From UBA7434 sp042090785 (lineage in GTDB: Bacteria; Pseudomonadota; Gammaproteobacteria; Pseudomonadales; UBA7434), in NCBI GenBank assembly GCA_042090785.1, contig JBELIP010000011.1:6810-70809 (forward strand): a stretch of DNA of 64,000 bases. Reading direction: 5' to 3'. The translations under genes and the position numbers were made by a program. Position 1 is the stretch's first letter. Every line of letters begins with the position of its first letter. A model generated the notes under the pieces. That model did no database searches and was not told where the DNA came from. It saw nothing but the letters and a program-made list of their open reading frames with translations. Below, one piece after another: positions 7,973-15,594 of this stretch.

Positions 7973-8275
7973 TTAAATAATAGGGTTGTGTACGGTAACG
8001 AGCTTTGTGCCGTCTTTAAACGTGGCTTCAACTTGTACTTCTGGAATTAAATCAGCAACGCCATCCATTACTTGGTCAATGTTTAAAATATCTCTGCCTT
8101 CGCTCATTAATTGAGAGACACTTTTTCCATCGCGTGCGCCTTCCATAATCTCTAGCGTTAAATACGCCATTGCTTCGGGGTAGTTAAGTTTTAAACCACG
8201 GTTGAGTCGACGCTCGGCTAATAATGCGGCGGTAAACACCAGTAACTTGTCTTTTTCTCTTGGCAGTAATTCCAT
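7973..8275 (-). CDS. ureA: Urease gamma subunit UreA
   Basis: Smallest structural subunit of urease. The 100-residue protein starts MELLPREKDKLLVFTAALLAERRL and continues LNYPEAMAYLTLEIMEGARDGKSV, both diagnostic, to the VQVEATFKDGTKLVTVHNPI end. Length is standard. It lies 70 bases downstream of ureD and 61 bases upstream of ureB in the same direction. Confidence 0.97.
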   Translation of the reverse strand: MELLPREKDKLLVFTAALLAERRLNRGLKLNYPEAMAYLTLEIMEGARDGKSVSQLMSEGRDILNIDQVMDGVADLIPEVQVEATFKDGTKLVTVHNPII

Positions 8276-8345
8276 TGTTTTTTCTCTTACAAATTAAATA
8301 ATTTTTTGCACAAAACTTTTCTATATTTTCCTAAGCGTTAGCGAG

Positions 8346-9248
8346 CTAGGTGAACCATACATTGGGAGAGTAGGCCTCTTTGCCAAGCATTTCTTGCCGA
8401 ATAATGGACCACCATTGGGTAAAGTGACGTCTGGCTTGTTCGGCGCTTGTACCTAAATAGCGTCCAACATAAAAATTGCCAAGCCGCGTAATACTGACCT
8501 GACACTCGCGGTTGCTGTGCGTGGGTTCGGCTCTAAAGCGTTCAAGCTGCGGGTCGCTATGCCGACTTTCTGGATGTGGCTGCTTGGCAATAGGCCCAAA
8601 CACACAAAAGCCGCTAATCATATAATCTTGCATGCCGGCTTTGCTGCTAAGTAAGGCTTGGCGATTTTTTTCGTTGATATGAATTTGGTCAACAAACTGT
8701 GTTATGCCGTCAACAATAATTTCATAGCGTTGGCGAAAGCTGCCATGTGTGAAGCGTTGATTAATTGCTGGTAAGCCTAAGCTGGTAATCTCCCAACCAC
8801 AAAAGCGGCTGCCTGCATTCATATTAACGGTGGTTGATGCTTCAAAGCATGCTTGGTTATGCACAATGGTTTCTAACGGAAACCACTCTAGCGTGGCATT
8901 ATCTTGTACATCTAAATGAATTATTTGCCGTTGTACCGGGTTGGCATCTCGCGCGCGATAAACAATAGTAGCGCCTGGTGTCGTTATTAAAGCGGCAGCG
9001 TTGGGCTCAACATCCACTGTCATGGTTAATGTGTCGCCAGAAACAATACCCGCTGGCGGATGAAGTAAATACACATGCGCATGGTCGGGGCCTTCGGGGT
9101 AAAACGGTTTTTGAATATACAGTGGACCGCGATGGTGGCATTGGCTTAAACGTGTGCCGCTTTTGCTCTGCGAAAGTTTAATGGCTATATCGGCATTCCA
9201 CGTATCAGCAGTGGCGGGCGGCGACGCTTTTTCTGGCACTGCTAGCAT
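8346..9248 (-). CDS. ureD: Urease accessory protein UreD
   Basis: Scaffold protein that binds apourease and with UreF and UreG forms the complex through which nickel and CO2 enter the active site. The 300 residues include the conserved GPLYIQKPFYPEGPDHAHVY and LHPPAGIVSGDTL segments, GATIVYRARD and WFPLETIVHN. AGGT precedes the ATG. It is the first recognised urease gene in transcription order, downstream of the formamidase genes. Confidence 0.95.
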   Translation of the reverse strand: MLAVPEKASPPATADTWNADIAIKLSQSKSGTRLSQCHHRGPLYIQKPFYPEGPDHAHVYLLHPPAGIVSGDTLTMTVDVEPNAAALITTPGATIVYRARDANPVQRQIIHLDVQDNATLEWFPLETIVHNQACFEASTTVNMNAGSRFCGWEITSLGLPAINQRFTHGSFRQRYEIIVDGITQFVDQIHINEKNRQALLSSKAGMQDYMISGFCVFGPIAKQPHPESRHSDPQLERFRAEPTHSNRECQVSITRLGNFYVGRYLGTSAEQARRHFTQWWSIIRQEMLGKEAYSPNVWFT

Positions 9249-9312
9249 GATTGATTACCTGTTTTTCTTACTCATTCATCTTATTCATTAATGCAGTGTT
9301 GTAAGAGGGAGC

Positions 9313-9582
9313 CTAAGACGCGATTTTTTTGGCTAATGATTTAACTTGTATGACTTGGTTAAAGATTTTTTTAATCACTTTAGCGAGCACTAAACCGGCA
9401 AGGGCAATAACCGCAATACTCGCGACATGTCCAGCTTCACTTAGCAAGTGGCTAAAGTGACTTGCAATAGATGTTAGCGTGTTAACTTCCGCATGCTCAC
9501 CCTTATGAGCGAGCGCCGAGGCAGAACATCCTAGCGTGAATAGTGTTAAAAAATATTGAGTGAATGGATTAAGTGTTTTCAT
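9313..9582 (-). CDS. Small His-containing exported or membrane protein in the urease cluster
   Basis: An 89-residue protein, taking the ATG at 9582 over the upstream TTG. It has a signal peptide ending ASALA before HKGEHAE, a soluble stretch rich in His and acidic residues (HFSHLLSEAGH), one strong membrane segment (VASIAVIALAGLVLAKVI) and a basic C-terminus. I do not recognise the family. It sits between the fmdB-like gene and ureD. The His-rich region and nickel-enzyme context suggest a metal-related role, and it faintly recalls the start of HupE/UreJ proteins. That is inference only. Confidence 0.7.
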   Translation of the reverse strand: MKTLNPFTQYFLTLFTLGCSASALAHKGEHAEVNTLTSIASHFSHLLSEAGHVASIAVIALAGLVLAKVIKKIFNQVIQVKSLAKKIAS

Positions 9583-9621
9583 AAATAGCAACTCGGTAGC
9601 AAGTAGTCAGCTAATTCACCA

Positions 9622-9969
9622 TTAATGGCAAATCATCCATGGGCGTTGTGATGGAAAAATTTTACTGCCATCAGCTAAGAACATTACATTGCTTTTTTTC
9701 GGTTTGGTATGTTCATGACGGCAGCCACGACCATGTTTATGGTCTCGACTCTCGGAGGAGGAGACTATAGGTTCGTGTTTGCTACGTTCATTGATGCTAT
9801 GCGCTTTACGATCTTCTTTTTTCATTGTTAGAAGTTCGGATGGCATCATAATAATTCTTGCACAAAGCACTTTGCAGTGAGGGCAGGGTTGGGGGTGCTG
9901 GTGCTCATCCATTGCGACGAGTTCGTGGAATAGACCATGCTCGGAACATTTGTAATCATACAGTGGCAT
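9622..9969 (-). CDS. fmdB: FmdB-type zinc-ribbon protein associated with formamidase
   Basis: A 115-residue protein starting MPLYDYKCSEHGLFHE, with paired cysteines (C8 and CPHCKVLC) forming a zinc ribbon. A basic, charged middle follows, then the ADGSKIFPSQRPWMICH end seen in family members linked to amidases. The Methylophilus fmd cluster carries a comparable protein thought to regulate amide genes; direct DNA binding is not established here. It is 117 bases downstream of fmdA with a long hairpin between them. Confidence 0.85.
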   Translation of the reverse strand: MPLYDYKCSEHGLFHELVAMDEHQHPQPCPHCKVLCARIIMMPSELLTMKKEDRKAHSINERSKHEPIVSSSESRDHKHGRGCRHEHTKPKKSNVMFLADGSKIFPSQRPWMICH

Positions 9970-10044
9970 TGCAGTGTCCTTTTTTTAAAAATGTTTTTAA
10001 ATATATTTTAAAAGGTTTTTTAATGGTGCTTTTTTATTTGAGTT

Positions 10045-10079
10045 AATTAACTGGCAAGCTAAGCACTTGCCAGTTAATT
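10045..10079 (-). promoter_or_regulatory. Perfect 14-bp intercistronic hairpin between fmdA and fmdB
   Basis: AATTAACTGGCAAG (10045-10058) and its exact reverse complement (10066-10079) flank a 7-base loop, directly after the fmdA stop. No T run follows on the minus strand, so it is more likely an mRNA processing or 3'-protecting element, or a partial attenuator, than an intrinsic terminator. That role is inferred. Confidence 0.7.
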
Positions 10080-10086
10080 GCGTCAG

Positions 10087-11316
10087 TTACAGATCGGGTG
10101 CTAGTGGGACATCGACAGAGCCATCAACTTCAATTTTCGGCCCGTCTGCATTGGGCTGCATATCAAAGTCAAAGATATCGGTAGGCAGCCATAAGGTTGC
10201 ACAGGAGTTGGGTATATCAACCACACCACTAATATGACCTTGCACTGGCGCACAACCTAAAATAGCGTAGGCCTGAGCTTTGGAGTAACCAAACTTAGTC
10301 ATATACTCAATGGCGTTGAGACAGGCTTGTCGGTAGGCGACATTAACATCAAGGTAGTGCTGCTTACCTTCTTCATCAACCGAGATACCTTCAAAGATTA
10401 AGTAGTCATCATACTTAGGCGTAATAGGGCTAGGTTTAAAGATTGGGTTTTTAATGCCGTATTTTGACATGCCGTCTTTAACCAAATTTACACGCAAGTG
10501 AATCCAGCCAGCCATTTCTATAGCGCCACAAAAAGTAATTTCACCGTCACCCTGACTAAAGTGTAGATCGCCGACACTTAAACCGCCGCCATCAACATAA
10601 ACGGGAAAGTAAACTTTTGAGCCGCGTGATAAATCTTTAATATCGCAATTACCGCCATGTTCGCGAGGTGGAACAGTTCGTGCCGCTTCGGCTGCTGCGG
10701 TTTTTGCTTCGTCGCCCGTCATGGCGCCCATATGTGCCGTGTCTTCATAAGGCATGGCCGCTAAGGGCGGAACACGATCAGGATCGGTATCAACCAGTGC
10801 TTGTTCACGCGTGTTCCACTCGGCTAACATTTCTTTAGAGGGGAGGCAGCCGATAAGACCAGGGTGAATAAGGCCAGCAAATTCGACGTTAGGAATATGA
10901 CGTGACTTAGTAAACATGCCGTTAAAATCCCAAATGGATTTTTGGGCTTCAGGAAAATGCTCAGTTAAAAAGCCACCGCCATTTTGCTTAGAGAAAAAGC
11001 CGTTAAAACCCCATTGGCTGTCTTCAAAGGTGCCGATATCTAAAATATCAACAACTAATAAATCACCTGGCTCTGCGCCTTCTACACCGACAGGTCCAGA
11101 GAGAAAATGCACTTGGGTTAAATCAACATCACGCACATCCGATGCATCGTCATCATTTTTTATCTGACCGCCAGTCCAGTCGATACATTCAATAATAAAG
11201 TCATCCCCTGGCTTAACGGTTGCTGCCATAGGGATGTCGGGGTGCCAGCGGTTATGAATCTGTTCGTTTTCATATGCGGACTGGTTGAGATCAACTTTAA
11301 TGATTCTCTCGGCCAT
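10087..11316 (-). CDS. fmdA: Formamidase / short-chain amidase FmdA
   Basis: Member of the FmdA/AmdA acetamidase-formamidase family, which hydrolyses formamide to formate and ammonia. The 409-residue length is typical. Family segments include FIIECIDWTGGQIKND, FLSGPVGVEGAEPGDLLVVDI, REHGGNCDIKDLSRGSKVYFPVYVDGG and LHFSQGDGEITFCGAIEMAG. AGGAGA lies just upstream of the ATG. It starts downstream of the terminator that ends the urt operon, so it probably has its own promoter. Together with the transporter and urease it supplies ammonia from amides and urea. Confidence 0.95.
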   Translation of the reverse strand: MAERIIKVDLNQSAYENEQIHNRWHPDIPMAATVKPGDDFIIECIDWTGGQIKNDDDASDVRDVDLTQVHFLSGPVGVEGAEPGDLLVVDILDIGTFEDSQWGFNGFFSKQNGGGFLTEHFPEAQKSIWDFNGMFTKSRHIPNVEFAGLIHPGLIGCLPSKEMLAEWNTREQALVDTDPDRVPPLAAMPYEDTAHMGAMTGDEAKTAAAEAARTVPPREHGGNCDIKDLSRGSKVYFPVYVDGGGLSVGDLHFSQGDGEITFCGAIEMAGWIHLRVNLVKDGMSKYGIKNPIFKPSPITPKYDDYLIFEGISVDEEGKQHYLDVNVAYRQACLNAIEYMTKFGYSKAQAYAILGCAPVQGHISGVVDIPNSCATLWLPTDIFDFDMQPNADGPKIEVDGSVDVPLAPDL

Positions 11317-11540
11317 CGGTATTCTCCTGCGAGTTTGTCGAATTTGTTAACAAGTTAGTTGGGCGTTTAATGCTGTAAATTTTTGATTATGAGTAACTAA
11401 AACTATAATCCCAACAACATGCCCTTGAGCGTTACTATCGCGATTTCTACACCAAACAACCATTCGCCAACAGACCTAAGCAATTACGTTATTTTACGTA
11501 GTGAAAAAATGCTGAACTTCAAGAGGTGATAGGAGGATTG

Positions 11541-11641
11541 ATGAGAGCGCTTTTCAGAGAATAAATGAGGGAGTTATTGAAACCTTCAAATAGATGCGCT
11601 GGAGTGAATATATGAAAGAATATAAGAGGAATGGTCGATAA
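11541..11641 (+). other. Chain of three miniature ORFs with a strong ribosome binding site
   Basis: AGGAGG (11531-11536) precedes ATG 11541. The first ORF (7 codons, ends 11564) abuts ATG 11565 as TAAATG. The second ORF (16 codons, ends 11615) overlaps ATG 11612 as ATGA, with GGAG seven bases upstream. The third (9 codons) ends at 11641, next to a hairpin. They run against the flanking genes and have no downstream gene. They may be translated or may be chance; the rest of 11317-11703 holds nothing else I recognise. Confidence 0.3.
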
Positions 11642-11673
11642 AAAAATCAACGATAGCCAGCGCTATCGTTGAT
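11640..11673 (-). terminator. Rho-independent terminator of the urt operon
   Basis: ATCAACGATAGC (11646-11657) pairs perfectly with 11662-11673 across a 4-base loop. On the minus strand the stem is followed by seven T (plus-strand A 11640-11646). It lies 31 bases after the urtE stop. Confidence 0.88.
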
Positions 11674-11703
11674 GCATTCATCATTGTTTGCTGTGTTATT
11701 CAC

Positions 11704-12393
11704 TTATACCGAGAGGTAACCTTTAATTTTATCGGTATCGACATTCTCGCGAAGGTCCTCATGAATAAAGTTGCCTTTATCAATCACAATAATGCGATCA
11801 GCGACTGCCATGGTAAAGCTAAGTACCTGCTCCGAGACAATAATTGTAATTTCACGCATTTTTTTAATTTCGTTAAGTACGTTGGCAATATCTTTAATAA
11901 TAGAGGGCTGAATACCTTCGGTAGGCTCATCCAATAACAATACTTTTGGGTTGGTCACTAACGCACGGGCTATGGCTAACTGCTGTTGCTGGCCTCCCGA
12001 TAAGTTACCGCCTTTTCTGTGTCGCATTTCATGCAGTACCGGGAACAAGGCATAAATATCATCAGGAATTTTTTTTAATTTAGACACTTCCATACCGGTT
12101 TCAATATTTTCTTGTACTGTGAGGTTAGGAAATATCATACGGCCTTGAGGCACATAGGCAATACCGTTTTCAACACGCTGGTAGCTTTCGTTATGAGTGA
12201 CATCAACGTTATCGACGCTAATACTGCCATCGGAAAGGGGTAATACACCAATTAAGGATTTAAATAATGTGGTTTTACCCATACCATTACGACCCATAAT
12301 AGCTAAGGTTTCATTTTTCTTAACGGAAAAGTCTAGGCCGTGAATCACTTCACTTTGGCCGTAAGATACTTTTAAATTTGAAACGTCTAACAT
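11704..12393 (-). CDS. urtE: Urea/amide ABC transporter ATP-binding protein UrtE
   Basis: One of two ATPases energising a branched-chain-type ABC importer. The 229 residues have Walker A GRNGMGKTTL, signature LSGGQQQQLAIARAL, Walker B VLLLDEPTEGIQPSI and a switch-like VSEQ. IPQ-type features such as GIAYVPQGRMIFPNLTV place it in the LivF/UrtE group. It is last in urtABCDE and is followed by a strong terminator. The context with fmdA and urease supports urea and/or short amides as substrate rather than amino acids. Confidence 0.92.
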   Translation of the reverse strand: MLDVSNLKVSYGQSEVIHGLDFSVKKNETLAIMGRNGMGKTTLFKSLIGVLPLSDGSISVDNVDVTHNESYQRVENGIAYVPQGRMIFPNLTVQENIETGMEVSKLKKIPDDIYALFPVLHEMRHRKGGNLSGGQQQQLAIARALVTNPKVLLLDEPTEGIQPSIIKDIANVLNEIKKMREITIIVSEQVLSFTMAVADRIIVIDKGNFIHEDLRENVDTDKIKGYLSV

Positions 12394-12448
12394 ATTAACC
12401 TCTTTGCAATCACTGACTAATGCATTGGTATGCCATTAAATTTTGAAT

Positions 12449-13195
12449 TTAATGGCCTAAATAAACTTCAATCACCTTAGGATCATTTTGTACTTTTTCC
12501 ATTTGGCCTGCGGCTAAAATCTTGCCCTGATGCAGTACCGTGACTTTTTGTGCTATCTGCGCCACAAAATCCATGTCGTGTTCAATAACCAGTACCGATC
12601 GGCCTTGACTGATTTTTTTGAGTAAGTCGCCGGTTTGTTCGCGCTCTTTAACACTCATGCCAGCCACCGGCTCATCTAACATAAGTAGTTGTGGGTCTTG
12701 GATTAATAGCATGCCAATTTCCAACCATTGTTTTTGGCCATGACTTAATAATGCAGATTCAGTGTCGAGTGCATCATCGAGCATAATTTCTTTAGCGATC
12801 TCATGTATTTTATTAATCACTTTTTGATCGCGTTTAAATAGCAAAGAGCCTAGAACAGATCGTCCATAAGGGTAGGAGACCTCTAGGTTTTCAAAGACCG
12901 TTAAGTTTTCATAAATAGAGGGCGTTTGGAATTTTCTGCCGACACCGGACCGAACAATTTCATGTTCGGCAAGTTCAGTGAGCTCTTTATTCAAAAACTT
13001 AATACTGCCTGAGCTGGCTTTAGTTTTACCACAAATCAAATCGAGTACAGTGGTTTTACCCGCGCCATTAGGGCCGATAACAACATGCAGCTCATTTTTG
13101 TCGATATATAAATTTAAACTGTCAACGGCTCTAAAGCCATCAAAGGAAACTGTTAGGTCTTCTATTGCTAGTGTTAAATCAGTTGATGTGCTCAT
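12449..13195 (-). CDS. urtD: Urea/amide ABC transporter ATP-binding protein UrtD
   Basis: Second ATPase of the importer, LivG/UrtD group. The 248 residues carry Walker A GPNGAGKTTVLDLI, GVGRKFQTPSIYENLTVFENLEV, Walker B LLMLDEPVAGMS and the switch His in VIEHDMDFV. The signature is LSHGQKQWLEIGM rather than LSGGQ, a variant usual for UrtD. GGAGC precedes the ATG. It lies 55 bases upstream of urtE and 35 bases after urtC. Confidence 0.93.
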   Translation of the reverse strand: MSTSTDLTLAIEDLTVSFDGFRAVDSLNLYIDKNELHVVIGPNGAGKTTVLDLICGKTKASSGSIKFLNKELTELAEHEIVRSGVGRKFQTPSIYENLTVFENLEVSYPYGRSVLGSLLFKRDQKVINKIHEIAKEIMLDDALDTESALLSHGQKQWLEIGMLLIQDPQLLMLDEPVAGMSVKEREQTGDLLKKISQGRSVLVIEHDMDFVAQIAQKVTVLHQGKILAAGQMEKVQNDPKVIEVYLGH

Positions 13196-13230
13196 AATTG
13201 CTCCAATAAATTAGTAGGCTTTTGATAGAT

Positions 13231-14388
13231 TTAGCCGGTGACTTCTGATTTAACATGCTCTTCGGATAACACTTTCGATTTGGATTTGAATAGCCGGGTA
13301 ATAAATTTAAAGCGGTTGGTAATATGGTGACCATAGTCCTGCCATAAACCCGCAAGGCCGTTAGGGAAGAACATTACAACCGAAATAAATAGCCCGCCCA
13401 TTAAGAATAACCACAGCTCAGGAAACGATTCAGAGAATGCTGTTTTACCAAAGTTAATTAATAAGGTGCCATACACCACACCAATTAATGACATTCGCCC
13501 GCCAACCGCTGCAAATATCACCATTTCAATAGAAGGCACAATGCCGACAAATGAGGGTGACATAAAGCCAACTTGCAAGGTGAACATAGCGCCACCAATC
13601 GCCGAGATTAACGCAGCAAAGCAAAAGACGAATATTTTGAAGTTAGACACGTCGTAGCCAGAAAAACGTACACGATCTTCTTTATCTCTAATGGCTAATA
13701 ACAGGCTGCCGAACTTGCTGGTTAGAATAAATCTCGAAAGTACAATGACGCCAAGCAATAGAGCACAATTAATAAAGTAAAAGAGATACTTAGCAAAGTC
13801 GCTGGTCATATCCCAGCCGTTAAGTGTACGTAAATCGGTAATACCATTAATACCACCGGTATAACCCTGCTGACCAACAATAAGAATGGTTAGGATGACA
13901 GCAATAACCTGTGTGATGATGGCAAAGTACACACCACCGACTCGGCGTTTAAACATCGCAGCGCCAATAATGTAGGCAAAGGCTGCTGGAATAATAAGAA
14001 TAGCCGCAATAGTGAAGGCAAAACTGCCAAACGGCTCCCAAAACCATGGCAGTTCGGTGAGCTGGTTCCAATCCATAAAGTCAGGGATACCTGGTGTTGA
14101 TTGAATCGCAGTATTTTCCGGTGATGATGCTTCTAGTTTAAGAAACATTGCCATGCCATAGCCACCAAGGCCAAAAAATATACCTTGCCCTAGGCTAAGA
14201 ATGCCGCCGTAACCCCACAATAAAACTAAGCTAATGGCAGGGAATGCGTAGGTAAGGTATTTACCGACAAGATTGAGTCGAAACAAATCCAAACATAAGG
14301 GGAATACCACTAACACTAACAGCGCAAGAAGAATAAAGCCGGTTAGGCCTTCTTTTCCACCCATTAGTTTCTTGTAGACAAAGCTCAT
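13231..14388 (-). CDS. urtC: Urea/amide ABC transporter permease UrtC
   Basis: Inner-membrane permease of the LivM/UrtC type with about nine to ten hydrophobic segments. Conserved elements include LLWGYGGILSLGQGIFFGLGGYGMAM and FFPNGLAGLWQDYGHH near the C-terminus. The length of 385 residues is typical. I prefer ATG 14388, because GGAGAA sits five bases before it; the alternative TTG at 14400 lies within that ribosome binding site. It pairs with UrtB to form the channel. Confidence 0.92.
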   Translation of the reverse strand: MSFVYKKLMGGKEGLTGFILLALLVLVVFPLCLDLFRLNLVGKYLTYAFPAISLVLLWGYGGILSLGQGIFFGLGGYGMAMFLKLEASSPENTAIQSTPGIPDFMDWNQLTELPWFWEPFGSFAFTIAAILIIPAAFAYIIGAAMFKRRVGGVYFAIITQVIAVILTILIVGQQGYTGGINGITDLRTLNGWDMTSDFAKYLFYFINCALLLGVIVLSRFILTSKFGSLLLAIRDKEDRVRFSGYDVSNFKIFVFCFAALISAIGGAMFTLQVGFMSPSFVGIVPSIEMVIFAAVGGRMSLIGVVYGTLLINFGKTAFSESFPELWLFLMGGLFISVVMFFPNGLAGLWQDYGHHITNRFKFITRLFKSKSKVLSEEHVKSEVTG

Positions 14389-14457
14389 AGTGTTCTCCAA
14401 ATTTCTTGTATTAGGTATTGATTAAAATAATGGTTTTTGCGTGGCGTCGTTACAATG

Positions 14458-15384
14458 TTAACGACGCACTTTGTTGGCAAATAATCCTTCGGGTTTAAAC
14501 ATGAGTATGAGTACTAGCGCAAATAGCGTGTAAACCTTGGCCATTGAGCCACTAATAAAGAACTCGAGAATTGACTGTGCCTGTGCAATAGAGAAGGCCG
14601 ATGCGATAGTGCCGAGCAAGCTAGCAGCGCCACCAAAAACAACCACCATAAAAGTATCAACAATATAAAGTGTGCCTGTGGTTGGGCCGGTAGATGCAAT
14701 AGTTGTAAAGGCTGCACCAGCAATGCCTGCAATACCGCAACCCAGTGCAAAGGTATAACGGTCAACTTTTTTCGTGTTAATACCAACAGCACCACTCATA
14801 ATACGGTTTTGCGTAGTGGCTCTAACACGTAAACCCCAGCTTGATTTGTACATGAGATAAAATACGCCAAAGGTAACAAATGCGGTAAGTGCTAAAACAA
14901 ACATACCGTTAATGGGGATATCAATCATTTCGGTCGGTTGGTATGAACCCATTAACCAATCGGGTAGCGTTGGGCTTACTTCTCGCGCACCAAAAATAGA
15001 GCGGTAGCTTTGCTGCATAATGAGGCTTAAACCCCAGGTCGCTAATAAGGTGTCGAGAGGTCTTTTATAAAGATGCCGTATTAACGCGTATTCGGCGAGA
15101 TACCCTAAGGCCCCCGCAACAAAAAAGGCGATAACAATAGCGAAAATAAAGTAGTAGGGCATAAATGCCGGAAAGTACTGTTCGGTAATGGTAGAGATAA
15201 GATAGGTTGTGTAAGCGCCCGCGGCCATAAACTCGCCGTGCGCCATATTAATAACACCCATTTGACCAAAGATAATAGCTAAACCTAAAGCCATTAACAG
15301 TAAAACACTAAAAAGACTGAAACCTGCAAAGCCTTGCATGGCCAAAATGGAACCTAATTCGCCGTATGTGTATCCGCCTAGCAT
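14458..15384 (-). CDS. urtB: Urea/amide ABC transporter permease UrtB (short form)
   Basis: LivH/UrtB-type permease of 308 residues. It carries the signatures LGLAIIFGQMGVINMAHGEFMAAGAY, LIRHLYKRPLDTLLATWGLSL and GSMAKVYTLFALVLILMFKPEGLF. Many proteobacterial UrtB proteins are about 500 residues with a long N-terminal extension; this one lacks it and resembles LivH-sized permeases and amide transporter subunits. GGAGA precedes the ATG. It is separated from urtA by 210 bases containing a 14-bp hairpin. Confidence 0.9.
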   Translation of the reverse strand: MLGGYTYGELGSILAMQGFAGFSLFSVLLLMALGLAIIFGQMGVINMAHGEFMAAGAYTTYLISTITEQYFPAFMPYYFIFAIVIAFFVAGALGYLAEYALIRHLYKRPLDTLLATWGLSLIMQQSYRSIFGAREVSPTLPDWLMGSYQPTEMIDIPINGMFVLALTAFVTFGVFYLMYKSSWGLRVRATTQNRIMSGAVGINTKKVDRYTFALGCGIAGIAGAAFTTIASTGPTTGTLYIVDTFMVVVFGGAASLLGTIASAFSIAQAQSILEFFISGSMAKVYTLFALVLILMFKPEGLFANKVRR

Positions 15385-15458
15385 GATAATGTCTCCGTCT
15401 TTTTTAGCTTAAAACTAAAAATAGAAAATTAAATTTGTTAACTTAAAAATCAGTGAAC

Positions 15459-15504
15459 ATGGTTAACTGATATTGGCTTTTAATATCCGCTATCAGTTAA
15501 CCAT
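15459..15504 (-). promoter_or_regulatory. 14-bp intercistronic hairpin between urtA and urtB
   Basis: ATGGTTAACTGATA (15459-15472) pairs perfectly with 15491-15504 around an 18-base loop. Binding-protein genes of ABC operons are often followed by such stems, which stabilise the upstream transcript and lower downstream expression. No T run follows on the minus strand. Confidence 0.65.
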
Positions 15505-15594
15505 GAACGCTTACTGCTGATTAAAATGGTGCTTATTACTTAGCTATTGCTAGCTATATTTGTATCTGTTGTCGCTAATCTTTACTACTGACGA

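Noticed and set aside
11420..11470. Possible sigma-54 site for fmdA on the minus strand
   Set aside because: Only GG-N10-GC spacing is met (TGGTGTAGAAATCGCG); CA at positions 4-5 is missing, so it is too weak to call.
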